Below, one piece after another: positions 13,878-20,695 of a stretch of DNA of 23,745 bases. The notes under the pieces were generated by a model. The model saw nothing but the letters and a program-made list of their open reading frames with translations. It did no database searches and was not told where the DNA came from. This DNA is from a virus, in the IMG/VR virus record IMGVR_UViG_3300032267_000353, positions 1 to 23,745 of that record. One strand, 5' to 3'. The position numbers and the translations under genes are program-made. Each line of letters opens with the position of its first letter. The first letter of the stretch is position 1.

Positions 13878-15456
13878 ATACCAACAACGCACCATAGACC
13901 AGCTTTACGCATGGTTTGAGGCAGGCAATGAGGGCAACCCGTGCCTAGTGCTGCCCACCGGCTCAGGCAAGAGCCACATCATTGCGGCACTGTGCAAGGA
14001 TGCGCTGCAATCTTGGCCGGAGACTCGGGTTTTGATGCTTACTCATCAGCGTGAGTTGATATCCCAGAATGCCGAGAAAATGCGCCAGCACTGGCCTAAC
14101 GCGCCGATGGGCATTTACTCTGCGGGGCTTGGCCGTAAGGAGATGGGAGAGCCAATTACATTTGCAGGCATTCAGTCGGTGCGAACCAAAGCCAAGCAGA
14201 TCGGCCACGTTGATCTAGTCATCATCGACGAAGCCCACTTGGTGAGCCATAAGGATGAGGGCGGCTATCGGACACTTCTATCGGACATCTATCAGACAAA
14301 TCATAATGTGAGGGTGATAGGACTTACCGCCAGCCCGTACCGTCTAGGGCATGGCTACATCACCGACAAACCGGCCATCTTTGACGCGCTGATTGAGCCG
14401 GTAAGCATTGAGGAATTGATTTTCAAAGGCTTTTTGTCCACCCTTCGCAGCAAACTGACGGCCACCAAGCTGGAGGTGGATGGGGTGAAAAAGCGTGGCG
14501 GGGAATACATCGAGGCCGAGTTGCAAGCAGCAGTAGACACCAGCGACAAGAACGCCAAGGTGGTGCAGGAAATCATTAGTTTGGCCGGTGAGCGCCGGTC
14601 GTGGCTAGTGTTCTGCGCTGGGGTTGCCCATGCCCAGCACATAAGGGACGCGCTGACAGAGCAGGGCATTGTGGCCGAGTGCGTGACCGGTGACACGCCA
14701 AGCGCCGAGCGTGACCGGATTTTGACCGACTTCAAGGCAGGCACCATAAAGGCGCTGACCAATGCCAATGTACTGACCACCGGCTTTGACGCGCCAATGA
14801 TCGACCTGATTGCTATGCTGCGCCCTACTATGTCACCAGGGCTATACGTCCAGATGGCGGGGCGGGGCCTGCGGATTGCTGACGGGAAAACCGATTGCAT
14901 GGTCTTAGACTTTGCGGGCGTGGTAGAGCAGCATGGCCCCATTACCGCAGTGAGACCACCACCTAAGAAGGGTGACAAGGTAGGCGAGGCGCCGGTTAAG
15001 GTCTGCGACCACTGCCAGGAAATATGCGCCTTATCGGTGCGCGTCTGCCCAGCTTGCGGGGCTGAGTTTCCCGAGCCGGTCCGGCCAGCCTTGAAGCTGC
15101 ACAATCTAGACATAATGGGCAATGAGGGCGTGGACCTTGACGTTACCTCATGGACCTGGCGCAAGCACATCAGCCGAGCAAGTGGGAAGGAGATGTTGGC
15201 GTTAAGTTACTACGGGGGCTTGAGTGACCCACCAGTGACAGAATATTTGGCTGTGACCCATGACGGCTACGCAGGCGAGAAATCGCGTAGGCTATTGGCC
15301 GAGGTGGCCCATAAAGCAGGCGTGGTGCTGGACTACGGCACCGCCGACCTGCACGAAATGGCGCAGGTACTCACCGAAGGCCAGCCACCGGCACAGATTG
15401 AGTTTAAGCGCGAAGGTAAATTTTTCACCGTACTACAAAGGACATGGACCCAATGA
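13867..15456 (+). CDS. Superfamily 2 DEAH-type helicase
   Basis: The start at ATG 13867 is preferred (GGAGG 7 bases upstream, MLREYQQRTIDQLYAW is the usual ResIII-type start); the frame is open to 13804. The 529-aa protein has Q-motif-like LREYQQ, Walker A PTGSGKS (30-36), DEAH (121-124), TAS (154-156), an ALTNANVLTTGFDAP strand and QMAGRGLR motif VI (329-336). After the helicase core is a four-Cys zinc ribbon (C380, C383, C394, C397). It resembles UvsW/RadD-type helicases that remodel recombination or replication intermediates. It overlaps the next gene by 4 bases. Confidence 0.92.
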   Translation: MLREYQQRTIDQLYAWFEAGNEGNPCLVLPTGSGKSHIIAALCKDALQSWPETRVLMLTHQRELISQNAEKMRQHWPNAPMGIYSAGLGRKEMGEPITFAGIQSVRTKAKQIGHVDLVIIDEAHLVSHKDEGGYRTLLSDIYQTNHNVRVIGLTASPYRLGHGYITDKPAIFDALIEPVSIEELIFKGFLSTLRSKLTATKLEVDGVKKRGGEYIEAELQAAVDTSDKNAKVVQEIISLAGERRSWLVFCAGVAHAQHIRDALTEQGIVAECVTGDTPSAERDRILTDFKAGTIKALTNANVLTTGFDAPMIDLIAMLRPTMSPGLYVQMAGRGLRIADGKTDCMVLDFAGVVEQHGPITAVRPPPKKGDKVGEAPVKVCDHCQEICALSVRVCPACGAEFPEPVRPALKLHNLDIMGNEGVDLDVTSWTWRKHISRASGKEMLALSYYGGLSDPPVTEYLAVTHDGYAGEKSRRLLAEVAHKAGVVLDYGTADLHEMAQVLTEGQPPAQIEFKREGKFFTVLQRTWTQ

Positions 15457-15644
15457 GACACCCAGAACCCGAGATCGTCACCCTATACCGCACCACCCTG
15501 AGAGCCGAGCCGCCAAGGGTATGCCATACCTGCGACCACTACAGCAAGGAGGGGCGCTGCGCTGAGTTTGACGACGAGCCACCCGTTGATTTTGCGAGTG
15601 AGCCAGGAGGTTGTTCTCTCTGGGAATGGGAGCTTCCATTTTGA
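15453..15644 (+). CDS. Cys-rich mini-protein, 63 aa
   Basis: The ATG at 15453 overlaps the helicase stop as ATGA; an upstream in-frame ATG (15444) would overlap more. The product has four cysteines: CHTC pair (27, 30), then C39 and C57, in the pattern C-x2-C-x8-C-x17-C, with an acidic middle (EFDDEPPVDF) and a WEWELPF end. Probably a zinc-binding small fold as often found next to phage helicases and nucleases. Function unknown. Confidence 0.75.
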   Translation: MRHPEPEIVTLYRTTLRAEPPRVCHTCDHYSKEGRCAEFDDEPPVDFASEPGGCSLWEWELPF

Positions 15645-15976
15645 ATAGCGAACACCTCGAACAGGTGCGATTAGTATCGTGGTTCCGGCGCGAGTGGCCG
15701 AACGTGCGGATCTTTGCCATACCGAATGGCGGGGGCCGGAGCATGGCCCAGGGCGCCAGCTTGAAGGCCGAGGGGGTCACAGCGGGAGTGCCGGACCTAT
15801 TCGTTCCCGCGTGGTCCCTATGGATCGAAATGAAGCAATCCACGGGCGGCGTGGTATCACCAGTCCAAAGGGACTGGATCGCGTACCTTCAGGGGATCGG
15901 CGATCAAGTGATTGTGGGGCACGGGTTTGAGGATGCAAAGGCAAAAATTGAGAGCATAAAAAAGCCCACGGGCTAA
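15641..15976 (+). CDS. VRR-NUC domain nuclease (probable TTG start)
   Basis: The 111-aa domain shows E7-Q8, IPNGG (27-31), a GVPDL motif with D52, and E63-x-K65 in WIEMK, then SPVQ. These are the hallmarks of the VRR-NUC (PD-(D/E)XK) family of structure-specific endonucleases. A TTG at 15641 with GGGAG 8 bases upstream overlaps the previous stop as TTGA and is preferred; an ATG at 15626 is also possible. It may resolve branched DNA made by the recombination system. Its base composition is unusually GC-rich (up to about 75% in one 60-base line). The C-terminus is the left half of a terminator hairpin. Confidence 0.85.
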   Translation: MNSEHLEQVRLVSWFRREWPNVRIFAIPNGGGRSMAQGASLKAEGVTAGVPDLFVPAWSLWIEMKQSTGGVVSPVQRDWIAYLQGIGDQVIVGHGFEDAKAKIESIKKPTG

Positions 15977-15983
15977 GTGGGCT
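15958..15983 (-). terminator. Intrinsic terminator of the leftward GP88 operon
   Basis: AGCCCAC (15963-15969) pairs with GTGGGCT (15977-15983). On the minus strand it is followed by six T (15963-15958), so it should end the leftward transcript that includes 16027-17506. The hairpin overlaps the last codons of the VRR-NUC gene. For the rightward operon no U-tract follows, so it would stop that side poorly. Confidence 0.65.
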
Positions 15984-16026
15984 GGGGTTAAGTGTCAGAG
16001 GCCAAGAATCAGGGCTATAAGGGCCG

Positions 16027-16233
16027 CTAGTAGGGCGGCAACGAGCATTCGTCAACCTCCCAGGGGCTGCCAACCCAGTCGATGGGGTCATATGGTTCGT
16101 AGTAGAAATATTCCATAGCCTCCCAGCGGGTCCAATGGTACTCGGCCATAAGATGCTCTATTTTTTCGCTTACGTCATTGTCGTGGCCGTATTCCTGATA
16201 ATCCTCCATAAGGTCGCGCTGGCGGGTGTTCAT
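16027..16233 (-). CDS. Small acidic aromatic hypothetical protein, 68 aa
   Basis: The start at ATG 16233 overlaps the stop of the membrane mini-gene as ATGA (16230-16233); in-frame upstream starts (16245, 16269) would overlap more. The product begins MNTRQRDLMEDYQEYGHDND, continues HLMAEYHWTRWEAMEYFYYE and ends in a WVGSPWEVDECS tail. About a quarter of residues are acidic, with many Tyr/Trp. Function unknown. Last gene of the leftward operon before the terminator. Confidence 0.65.
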   Translation of the reverse strand: MNTRQRDLMEDYQEYGHDNDVSEKIEHLMAEYHWTRWEAMEYFYYEPYDPIDWVGSPWEVDECSLPPY

Positions 16234-16343
16234 GATGCCCACCATGTAACTAAAAGCATAGCCAGGCAAAAGCCTATGGCTACAGCGAGGGCTATATCGG
16301 CCAGCGGGTAGCGCTGGTGTGTGGGGGTGTAATGTTCACGCAT
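16230..16343 (-). CDS. Membrane mini-protein, 37 aa
   Basis: A GGAGA ribosome site precedes the ATG at 16343. The product MREHYTPTHQRYPLADIALA, then VAIGFCLAMLLVTWWAS, has a basic/polar N-terminus and one transmembrane helix (about residues 14-35). Its stop overlaps the next start by 4 bases. It is short, so easily missed. Possible membrane-targeted effector; no direct evidence. Confidence 0.65.
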   Translation of the reverse strand: MREHYTPTHQRYPLADIALAVAIGFCLAMLLVTWWAS

Positions 16344-16379
16344 GGTTATTCTCCAATAATATGCGGCCAATATCGGCCC

Positions 16380-16404
16380 CTAAGCGCTTACCCGAAGCGC
16401 TTAG
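16380..16404. repeat. Perfect 10-bp inverted repeat (hairpin) between leftward genes
   Basis: CTAAGCGCTT (16380-16389) and AAGCGCTTAG (16395-16404) are perfect complements with a 5-base loop. It lies in the 69-base gap after the GP88-like gene. No U-tract follows on either strand, so it is more likely an mRNA-stabilising or processing hairpin, or a protein site (AGCGCT is itself palindromic). An imperfect GGCC-flanked palindrome (16365-16378) lies just beside it. Confidence 0.6.
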
Positions 16405-16412
16405 AGAAAATA

Positions 16413-17087
16413 TTAGACTGATTTAATGCTAATTACTTTCAGCATTTTGCGGCCGTGCGCCGGATAGCATATTAGATCAATAGATTTATCCCAGCACGCG
16501 CGACAGCCGTTACATTTCCCACCGTGGTCATATGCTTGGCAAAGTGACGCACCGGCCACCGGCTCGAACGTCGATGCATCCGGTCCAATTGTCGAACCAT
16601 GCAAACCTGGAATATAAGAGCCGTCGATCGAATCAGCTGAGAACCGAATAGATACGTTTGGCAGTGCGCGCATGGCGTCAAATACCATGCGAAATTTCGG
16701 GAATTTATGCATACGCGTGGGGAGCCAGTGCTTAACCCATGGCGTGCGTTGCATTACCTCGAGCACTTTTTCAGCAAGTGCAAGAGAATATAGATCGCCA
16801 CTATCCAACCAACGAAAATACTCATCGCGCGCAAGCTCGCGCACCATGTCGTCGCACCAGTCGAGCCGGTGCCAGTCCTCTTGATTGTGGAGCCGGGGCG
16901 CGCGCACTGTCTCCATAGCATAAAACCCCGTTGTGGCGTAGCATCCTTTGCACGCGTCAACTAGTACGCCGGGCGACTCAATCGAGCCAGGGCACGTGTC
17001 AATGGCCTGTAGGCTCCATGAGCGAATGCCGTCTAATTTTGACGTTACGCTAATTTTTACTGCGGCCGCGATTCTTGTGTGCTCCAT
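16413..17087 (-). CDS. GP88-like Cys-rich phage protein
   Basis: ATG 17087 has AAGGAAA just upstream; the open frame to 17192 is rejected. The 224-aa product has SWSLQAIDTCPGS (Cys32), ACKGCYA (Cys46, Cys49), WLDSGDLYS (93-101), then PTRMHKFPKF and SIRFSADSIDG. A C-terminal cysteine cluster follows (C183, C192, C195, C198, C207). I recognise the CPG ... C-x2-CYA ... SGDLYS layout of the phage GP88 family. Its function is unknown; the cysteines suggest a metal or Fe-S site. It is the largest gene of the leftward GC-rich operon. Confidence 0.75.
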   Translation of the reverse strand: MEHTRIAAAVKISVTSKLDGIRSWSLQAIDTCPGSIESPGVLVDACKGCYATTGFYAMETVRAPRLHNQEDWHRLDWCDDMVRELARDEYFRWLDSGDLYSLALAEKVLEVMQRTPWVKHWLPTRMHKFPKFRMVFDAMRALPNVSIRFSADSIDGSYIPGLHGSTIGPDASTFEPVAGASLCQAYDHGGKCNGCRACWDKSIDLICYPAHGRKMLKVISIKSV

Positions 17088-17154
17088 AATTTTCCTTTGG
17101 TTATCGGGACAATTCCCGCCACTGCGCCCGATGTAGGCGCAGGGACTGGGACTG

Positions 17155-17325
17155 TCACTGGGGATAGCACTTACAGTAGAACTGATTGCCAAACTGGTCT
17201 ACAAAGTACAAGTTTTCACATCCGGTGTCGGTCAAGACAATTGCACCAGTAGCAAGCCAAGACTCCATTGTCTTGATCTCGATCTCGGTAATCTTAGGCA
17301 GTGTTGATTTATATTGGATTCTCAT
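17155..17325 (-). CDS. Small hypothetical protein, 56 aa
   Basis: AAGGAT lies upstream of ATG 17325, 4 bases after the previous gene's stop; an in-frame start at 17355 is less likely. The product MRIQYKSTLPKITEIEIKTM, then SWLATGAIVLTDTGCENLYF, is beta-rich with two cysteines (C46, C52). Not recognised. It is part of the leftward operon and separated from GP88 by 67 bases. Confidence 0.6.
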   Translation of the reverse strand: MRIQYKSTLPKITEIEIKTMESWLATGAIVLTDTGCENLYFVDQFGNQFYCKCYPQ

Positions 17326-17329
17326 GATG

Positions 17330-17506
17330 CTATCCTTTGTGTTGCAGGGTTTCAAGTTTGGCTATCCATTCTGCCAATTCGCGGTTAGTGGCAAGGGTGC
17401 TTTTAAGAGCGCCGCGCGCGAATCTGAGCGTTTGTTTTAAATGCTCAGACTGATTTTTAGTCCCAGTCAGACGGTTAATTTGAGCTTGCAATTGTTCGCG
17501 CAGCAT
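17330..17506 (-). CDS. Small coiled-coil protein, 58 aa
   Basis: AAGGAAAA precedes ATG 17506. The product begins MLREQLQAQINRLTGTKNQS, continues EHLKQTLRFARGALKSTLAT and ends NRELAEWIAKLETLQHKG. It is basic and almost fully helical with heptad character, so a dimer or helical hairpin is likely. It is the promoter-proximal gene of the leftward operon, next to the motif array. It could be a DNA- or RNA-binding regulator, but no HTH is visible. Confidence 0.65.
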   Translation of the reverse strand: MLREQLQAQINRLTGTKNQSEHLKQTLRFARGALKSTLATNRELAEWIAKLETLQHKG

Positions 17507-17570
17507 GGTTTTCCTTTTGGGTTTTTAAGTGCTGCCCTATGCTGCACCATGTGGTTAGTGTAACTGATTT

Positions 17571-17584
17571 TGTAGCATGCAACA
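17571..17584. repeat. Imperfect palindrome around GCATGC
   Basis: TGTAGCATGCAACA is an imperfect palindrome centred on GCATGC, between the leftward operon start and the motif array. It may be an operator for the leftward promoter; a TACAAA-like -10 with extended TG overlaps it on the minus strand, but no clear -35 is present. Confidence 0.35.
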
Positions 17585-17640
17585 TGTTTTATTGCACTAT
17601 TTTCTAGGTGTTTACCCTTACATTTCTTGCACAATGTATG

Positions 17641-17730
17641 CACAATGCATTGTGTAAGATCGGGGGCAAAACAACGATTTTCTTACACATTTTGCACAAA
17701 ACCCCTAGGGTTTGTGCATTTGTGTAAGAT
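17641..17730. promoter_or_regulatory. Palindromic motif array before the terminase genes
   Basis: A perfect 14-bp palindrome CACAATGCATTGTG lies at 17641-17654. Three copies of a TGCATTTGTGTAAGAT-like motif occur: 17646-17660 (+), 17681-17696 (minus) and 17715-17730 (+). The last two flank a CCCTAGGG core and together form an approximately 49-bp imperfect inverted repeat (17681-17729). The array sits in the 286-base non-coding gap (17507-17792) between divergent operons. An operator, replication origin or packaging (pac) site would each fit. Confidence 0.6.
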
Positions 17731-17792
17731 TGTTGCGTCGTTTTTTGGGTGATAATTCGATAGGTGTTGAACTATTTTTGGGGTGATGATTT

Positions 17793-18272
17793 ATGGCATA
17801 TGAAATGGCCGAAGTATGCGAAATTCAAGAACATTTAGTGGCTGAGCTTCAGACTGGCCGGAGTCTGCGCCAGGTTTGTGGTGACGAAGGGATGCCAGAT
17901 TTCAGGACGGTGCAGCGGTGGATCGTTGCTGATCCCGCCTTTGCCGTCAGGTACGCGCGCGCTCGCATGGCGCAAGCTGATACGCTATTCGACCGCATGG
18001 AAGCCGTTGAAGAGGCTGTGACGGCCGGCACGATGGATAGCCATGCCGCGCGCGTCGTGCTCGACTCTATGCGGTGGCGCGCGTCCAAGCTCGCACCAAA
18101 AGTGTACGGGGACCGTCTCGATGTCAGCGTAAGCGACAGCCGAATCAGCATCACCGGCGCTTTGGCCGCAGCACAATCACGCCTAGTTGACGTGGTCGAC
18201 GTTACACCGCGCCTGAGTGCATCCAATGTGCAAGATGTGCACGACGAGGGGGAGGGTAGGGCCGACGGCTAA
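17793..18272 (+). CDS. terS: Terminase small subunit, Sf6-like
   Basis: The 159-aa protein has an N-terminal helix-turn-helix (SLRQVCGDEGMPDFRTVQRW, about residues 24-43). A YARARMAQADTLFDRMEAVE helix and an SMRWRASKLAPKVYGDRLDV block follow. This order matches Sf6-type small terminase subunits, which recognise the pac site and recruit the large subunit. The C-terminal tail is acidic and probably disordered. In sampled lines G+C is about 65%, much higher than the gene that follows. The motif array lies directly upstream and could be its binding target. Confidence 0.85.
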   Translation: MAYEMAEVCEIQEHLVAELQTGRSLRQVCGDEGMPDFRTVQRWIVADPAFAVRYARARMAQADTLFDRMEAVEEAVTAGTMDSHAARVVLDSMRWRASKLAPKVYGDRLDVSVSDSRISITGALAAAQSRLVDVVDVTPRLSASNVQDVHDEGEGRADG

Positions 18273-18357
18273 GGGCCAACGGTGACGGAGCCTCCGCGAA
18301 CAATTTTTATTTTTTTATTGCAATAATTACACCATTTCCTTGCTAAGAACCCAAAAC

Positions 18358-18603
18358 ATGATCATTGCACTTGATTACGATAAAACCTACACAGCTGACC
18401 CCAAACTTTGGAACCGTTTTATAAAAGACGCCAAATTTAACGGCCACACTGTAAAAATTGTAACCATGCGTTATCCATCAGAAACTATTGAAAACTCACC
18501 TTGTGAAGTTGTCTACACCAGCCGCACCGCCAAAGCCAAGATTATCAAAGCCGACATATGGATTGATGATTCACCTCATTGGATATATCAGGACGCCGAA
18601 TAA
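18358..18603 (+). CDS. Mini HAD-like phosphatase, 81 aa
   Basis: Start at ATG 18358 (upstream in-frame TTG/CTG-type start 18340 not needed). Motif I LDYDKT (D6, D8), motif II VTM (35-37), a Lys in TAKAK and motif IV IDD (D70, D71) are present, so the catalytic core of a HAD phosphatase is complete without a cap domain. Substrate unknown. It sits between terS and terL with AT-rich composition (about 37% G+C) unlike terS. The stop overlaps the terL ATG by one base. Confidence 0.75.
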   Translation: MIIALDYDKTYTADPKLWNRFIKDAKFNGHTVKIVTMRYPSETIENSPCEVVYTSRTAKAKIIKADIWIDDSPHWIYQDAE

Positions 18604-20126
18604 TGCAAACCACAATCTACAAACCAGAAGATGAACAAGAGTTAATGGCATTACTTTGGAGTCCTGCATTAAGTAATAACCCACTGGCGTTTGTTAAGTA
18701 TGTATTCCCGTGGGGTGTTAAAGGTACTCCGCTAGAACATTTCTCTGGCCCAAGAAAATGGCAGCGTGAGATTCTGCAAGATATAACTGACCATATACAA
18801 AGTAACCAAGGTAGAGTAGATTACCAAGTAATGCAGGAAGCAATATCTAGTGGACGTGGTATTGGTAAGTCAGCATTAGTATCATGGTTAACTATTTGGA
18901 TGCTGACTACTCGTATTGGTTCAACAACTATTATTTCAGCCAATAGTGAAAACCAACTCCGAAGTATTACTTGGGCTGAGATTACTAAGTGGTTGGCTAT
19001 GTCACTTAACTCGCATTGGTTTGAAGTTAGTGCTACAAGATTGGCTCCGGCCAAGTGGTTGACTGAGTTGGTAGAGACGGACTTGAAGAAGGGTACGCGC
19101 TACTGGGGTGTTGAGGGCAGGCTGTGGTCAGAAGAGAATCCTGATGCTTATGCTGGTGTGCACAACTTTGACGGTGTGCTGGTGATTTTTGATGAGGCGT
19201 CTGGTATTGCTGATCCGATATGGGCTGTCACTGGTGGATTTTTTACTGAAAACACGCCTAATCGTTTTTGGCTGGCGTTCTCGAACCCGCGGCGCAACAC
19301 GGGGTACTTTTATGAGTGCTTCAATAGTAAGAGGGCGTTTTGGCAGACTAAGGTGGTGGATGCTAGGACGGTGGAGGGGACGGACAAGCAGGTTTATGAG
19401 CGCATCATTCAGGAGTACGGGCCGGATAGCAGCCAGGCGCACGTTGAGGTGTACGGAATGTTTCCAAGTGCGGGGGATGACCAGTTTATATCTAGTGACA
19501 TTGTGGATGAGGCGATGAAGCGGCCTAAGTACAAGGATCAGTCGGCACCTATTGTGATTGGTGTAGACCCTGCGCGGTTTGGTGCGGATGCTACGGTGAT
19601 TGCGGTGAGGCAGGGCAGGGATATAGTGAAGATCATGCGGCACCGAGGAGATGACACCATGACGGTGGTGGGTCATGTGATTGAGGCAATAGAGGAGTAC
19701 AAGCCTACGTTGGTGGTGATTGATGAGGGCGGGTTGGGGGCTGGGATTGTGGATAGGCTCAAGGAGCAGCGGTATAAGATCAAAGGGATCAACTTTGGCA
19801 ACAAGGCCAAGAACCCTATAATGTATGGAAATATGCGCGCCCAGATGTGGGGGGATATGCGGGATTGGCTCAAGAGTGCGAGCATTCCAAATGACCGGTT
19901 CTTGAAGACGGACTTGATTTCGCCCATAATGAAGCCGGATTCAAGGGGTACAATCTTTTTGGAAAGCAAGAAAGAGATGAAAGCTAGGGGGCTGGCTAGT
20001 CCTGATGCGGCAGATGCAATATGCGTTACATTTGCATTTCCTGTGGCGCACAGGGAGTACACTGAGAAAACCCAAAGGGTATACTCCGGCCAGAAAATTG
20101 TAGCAACTGGATGGATGGGGGCGTAA
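18603..20126 (+). CDS. terL: Terminase large subunit (ATPase plus nuclease)
   Basis: The 507-aa protein has an adenine-binding start (FSGPRKWQREIL), Walker A SGRGIGKS (83-90), Walker B VLVIFDEAS (192-200) and SNPRRNTGYF as coupling motif. The RNase H-like nuclease is complete, with D322 (VIGVDPAR), D374 (VVIDEGG) and D468/D471 (SPDAADA). It translocates DNA into the prohead and cuts concatemers. It starts with TAATG overlap with the HAD gene (an upstream in-frame start at 18579 is rejected). Base composition changes inside the gene near 19050, from about 37% to 50-60% G+C in sampled lines. Confidence 0.95.
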   Translation: MQTTIYKPEDEQELMALLWSPALSNNPLAFVKYVFPWGVKGTPLEHFSGPRKWQREILQDITDHIQSNQGRVDYQVMQEAISSGRGIGKSALVSWLTIWMLTTRIGSTTIISANSENQLRSITWAEITKWLAMSLNSHWFEVSATRLAPAKWLTELVETDLKKGTRYWGVEGRLWSEENPDAYAGVHNFDGVLVIFDEASGIADPIWAVTGGFFTENTPNRFWLAFSNPRRNTGYFYECFNSKRAFWQTKVVDARTVEGTDKQVYERIIQEYGPDSSQAHVEVYGMFPSAGDDQFISSDIVDEAMKRPKYKDQSAPIVIGVDPARFGADATVIAVRQGRDIVKIMRHRGDDTMTVVGHVIEAIEEYKPTLVVIDEGGLGAGIVDRLKEQRYKIKGINFGNKAKNPIMYGNMRAQMWGDMRDWLKSASIPNDRFLKTDLISPIMKPDSRGTIFLESKKEMKARGLASPDAADAICVTFAFPVAHREYTEKTQRVYSGQKIVATGWMGA

Positions 20127-20127
20127 G

Positions 20128-20463
20128 ATGGCGACAAAGAAAGTATCTTTATCAGTAGGCCGTGGCGAAAAGTTGCCTACTTCCAAAGGCGCTGGACTGA
20201 CGGCCAAAGGTCGCGAGAAGTACAATGCCGCAACTGGTAGTAACTTAAAAGCGCCGCAGCCTCAAGGTGGCGCACGCAAAGACTCATTCTGCGCCCGTAT
20301 GTCTGGCGTGCCTGGGCCAATGAAAGATGAAAAGGGTAATCCCACCCGCAAAGCTGCTGCACTAGCAAGATGGAAGTGTTTATCATGGCTACAAAACCTG
20401 GACTCTATGCAAATATTCACGCCAAACAAGCCCGTATCAAGGCTGGTTCAGGTGAAAAGATGA
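20128..20463 (+). CDS. Small basic structural-region protein with extended C-terminus
   Basis: The first 84 residues (MATKKVSLSVGRGEKLPTSK, KGREKYNAATGSNLKAPQPQ, ARKDSFCARMSGVPGPMKDE, then RKAAALARWKC) match a basic phage family that I believe is the DUF6321 type, found between terminase and portal genes. Family members as I know them end at the W-K-C. Here the frame runs on for 27 residues (LSWLQNLDSMQIFTP...) and overlaps the next gene by 79 bases. Loss of the old stop codon or a small indel is likely. Function unknown; possibly DNA- or head-associated. Confidence 0.75.
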   Translation: MATKKVSLSVGRGEKLPTSKGAGLTAKGREKYNAATGSNLKAPQPQGGARKDSFCARMSGVPGPMKDEKGNPTRKAAALARWKCLSWLQNLDSMQIFTPNKPVSRLVQVKR

Positions 20464-20546
20464 ACAAGGTCGGCAGCAAGGCAGCGCCTAGCGCCAAGGA
20501 CTTTAGGGATTCGGCCAAGACGGCCAAGCCAATGAAAAAGAAATAG
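20385..20546 (+). CDS. Small basic protein, 53 aa
   Basis: The ORF starts inside the end of the previous gene, in another frame. The product MATKPGLYANIHAKQARIKA, continuing GSGEKMNKVGSKAAPSAKDF and ending AKTAKPMKKK, matches a conserved phage mini-protein I have seen beside terminase and portal genes (LYANIHAK-x-x-RI-x-AGSGEKM). Lys/Ala/Gly-rich and likely partly disordered. Role unknown; nucleic-acid contact is plausible from charge alone. Confidence 0.75.
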   Translation: MATKPGLYANIHAKQARIKAGSGEKMNKVGSKAAPSAKDFRDSAKTAKPMKKK

Positions 20547-20548
20547 CC

Positions 20549-20695
20549 ATGCCATTAGTTAAATCCAAATCACCGGCTGCCTTCCGTGCTAATGTCAAGG
20601 CAGAGGTTAAGGCTGGAAAACCTGTCAAACAAGCTGTGGCAATTGCGTATTCTGTAAAGAATGCAGCCAAGCCAATGCCAAAAGGTAAAAAATAA
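20549..20695 (+). CDS. Small basic protein, 48 aa
   Basis: The product MPLVKSKSPAAFRANVKAEV, continuing KAGKPVKQAVAIAYSVKNAA with a KPMPKGKK tail, matches small phage proteins of the pattern A-F-x-x-NVKAE-x-KAGKP-x-KQAVAIA. Starts 2 bases after the previous stop and ends with TAATG overlap with the portal gene. Its 3' end shares a GCCAAGCCAATG string with the preceding gene. Function unknown. Confidence 0.75.
   Translation: MPLVKSKSPAAFRANVKAEVKAGKPVKQAVAIAYSVKNAAKPMPKGKK

Noticed and set aside
14355-15170. Antisense frame (271 aa) over the helicase gene
   Set aside because: The plus strand encodes intact helicase motifs; the antisense product is Ser/Ala-rich with no recognisable domain.
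18273-18357. Possible terminator after terS
   Set aside because: CGGA/TCCG forms only a 4-bp stem and the T-rich stretch lies several bases away. The pairing is too weak to call; nothing else is seen in this gap.
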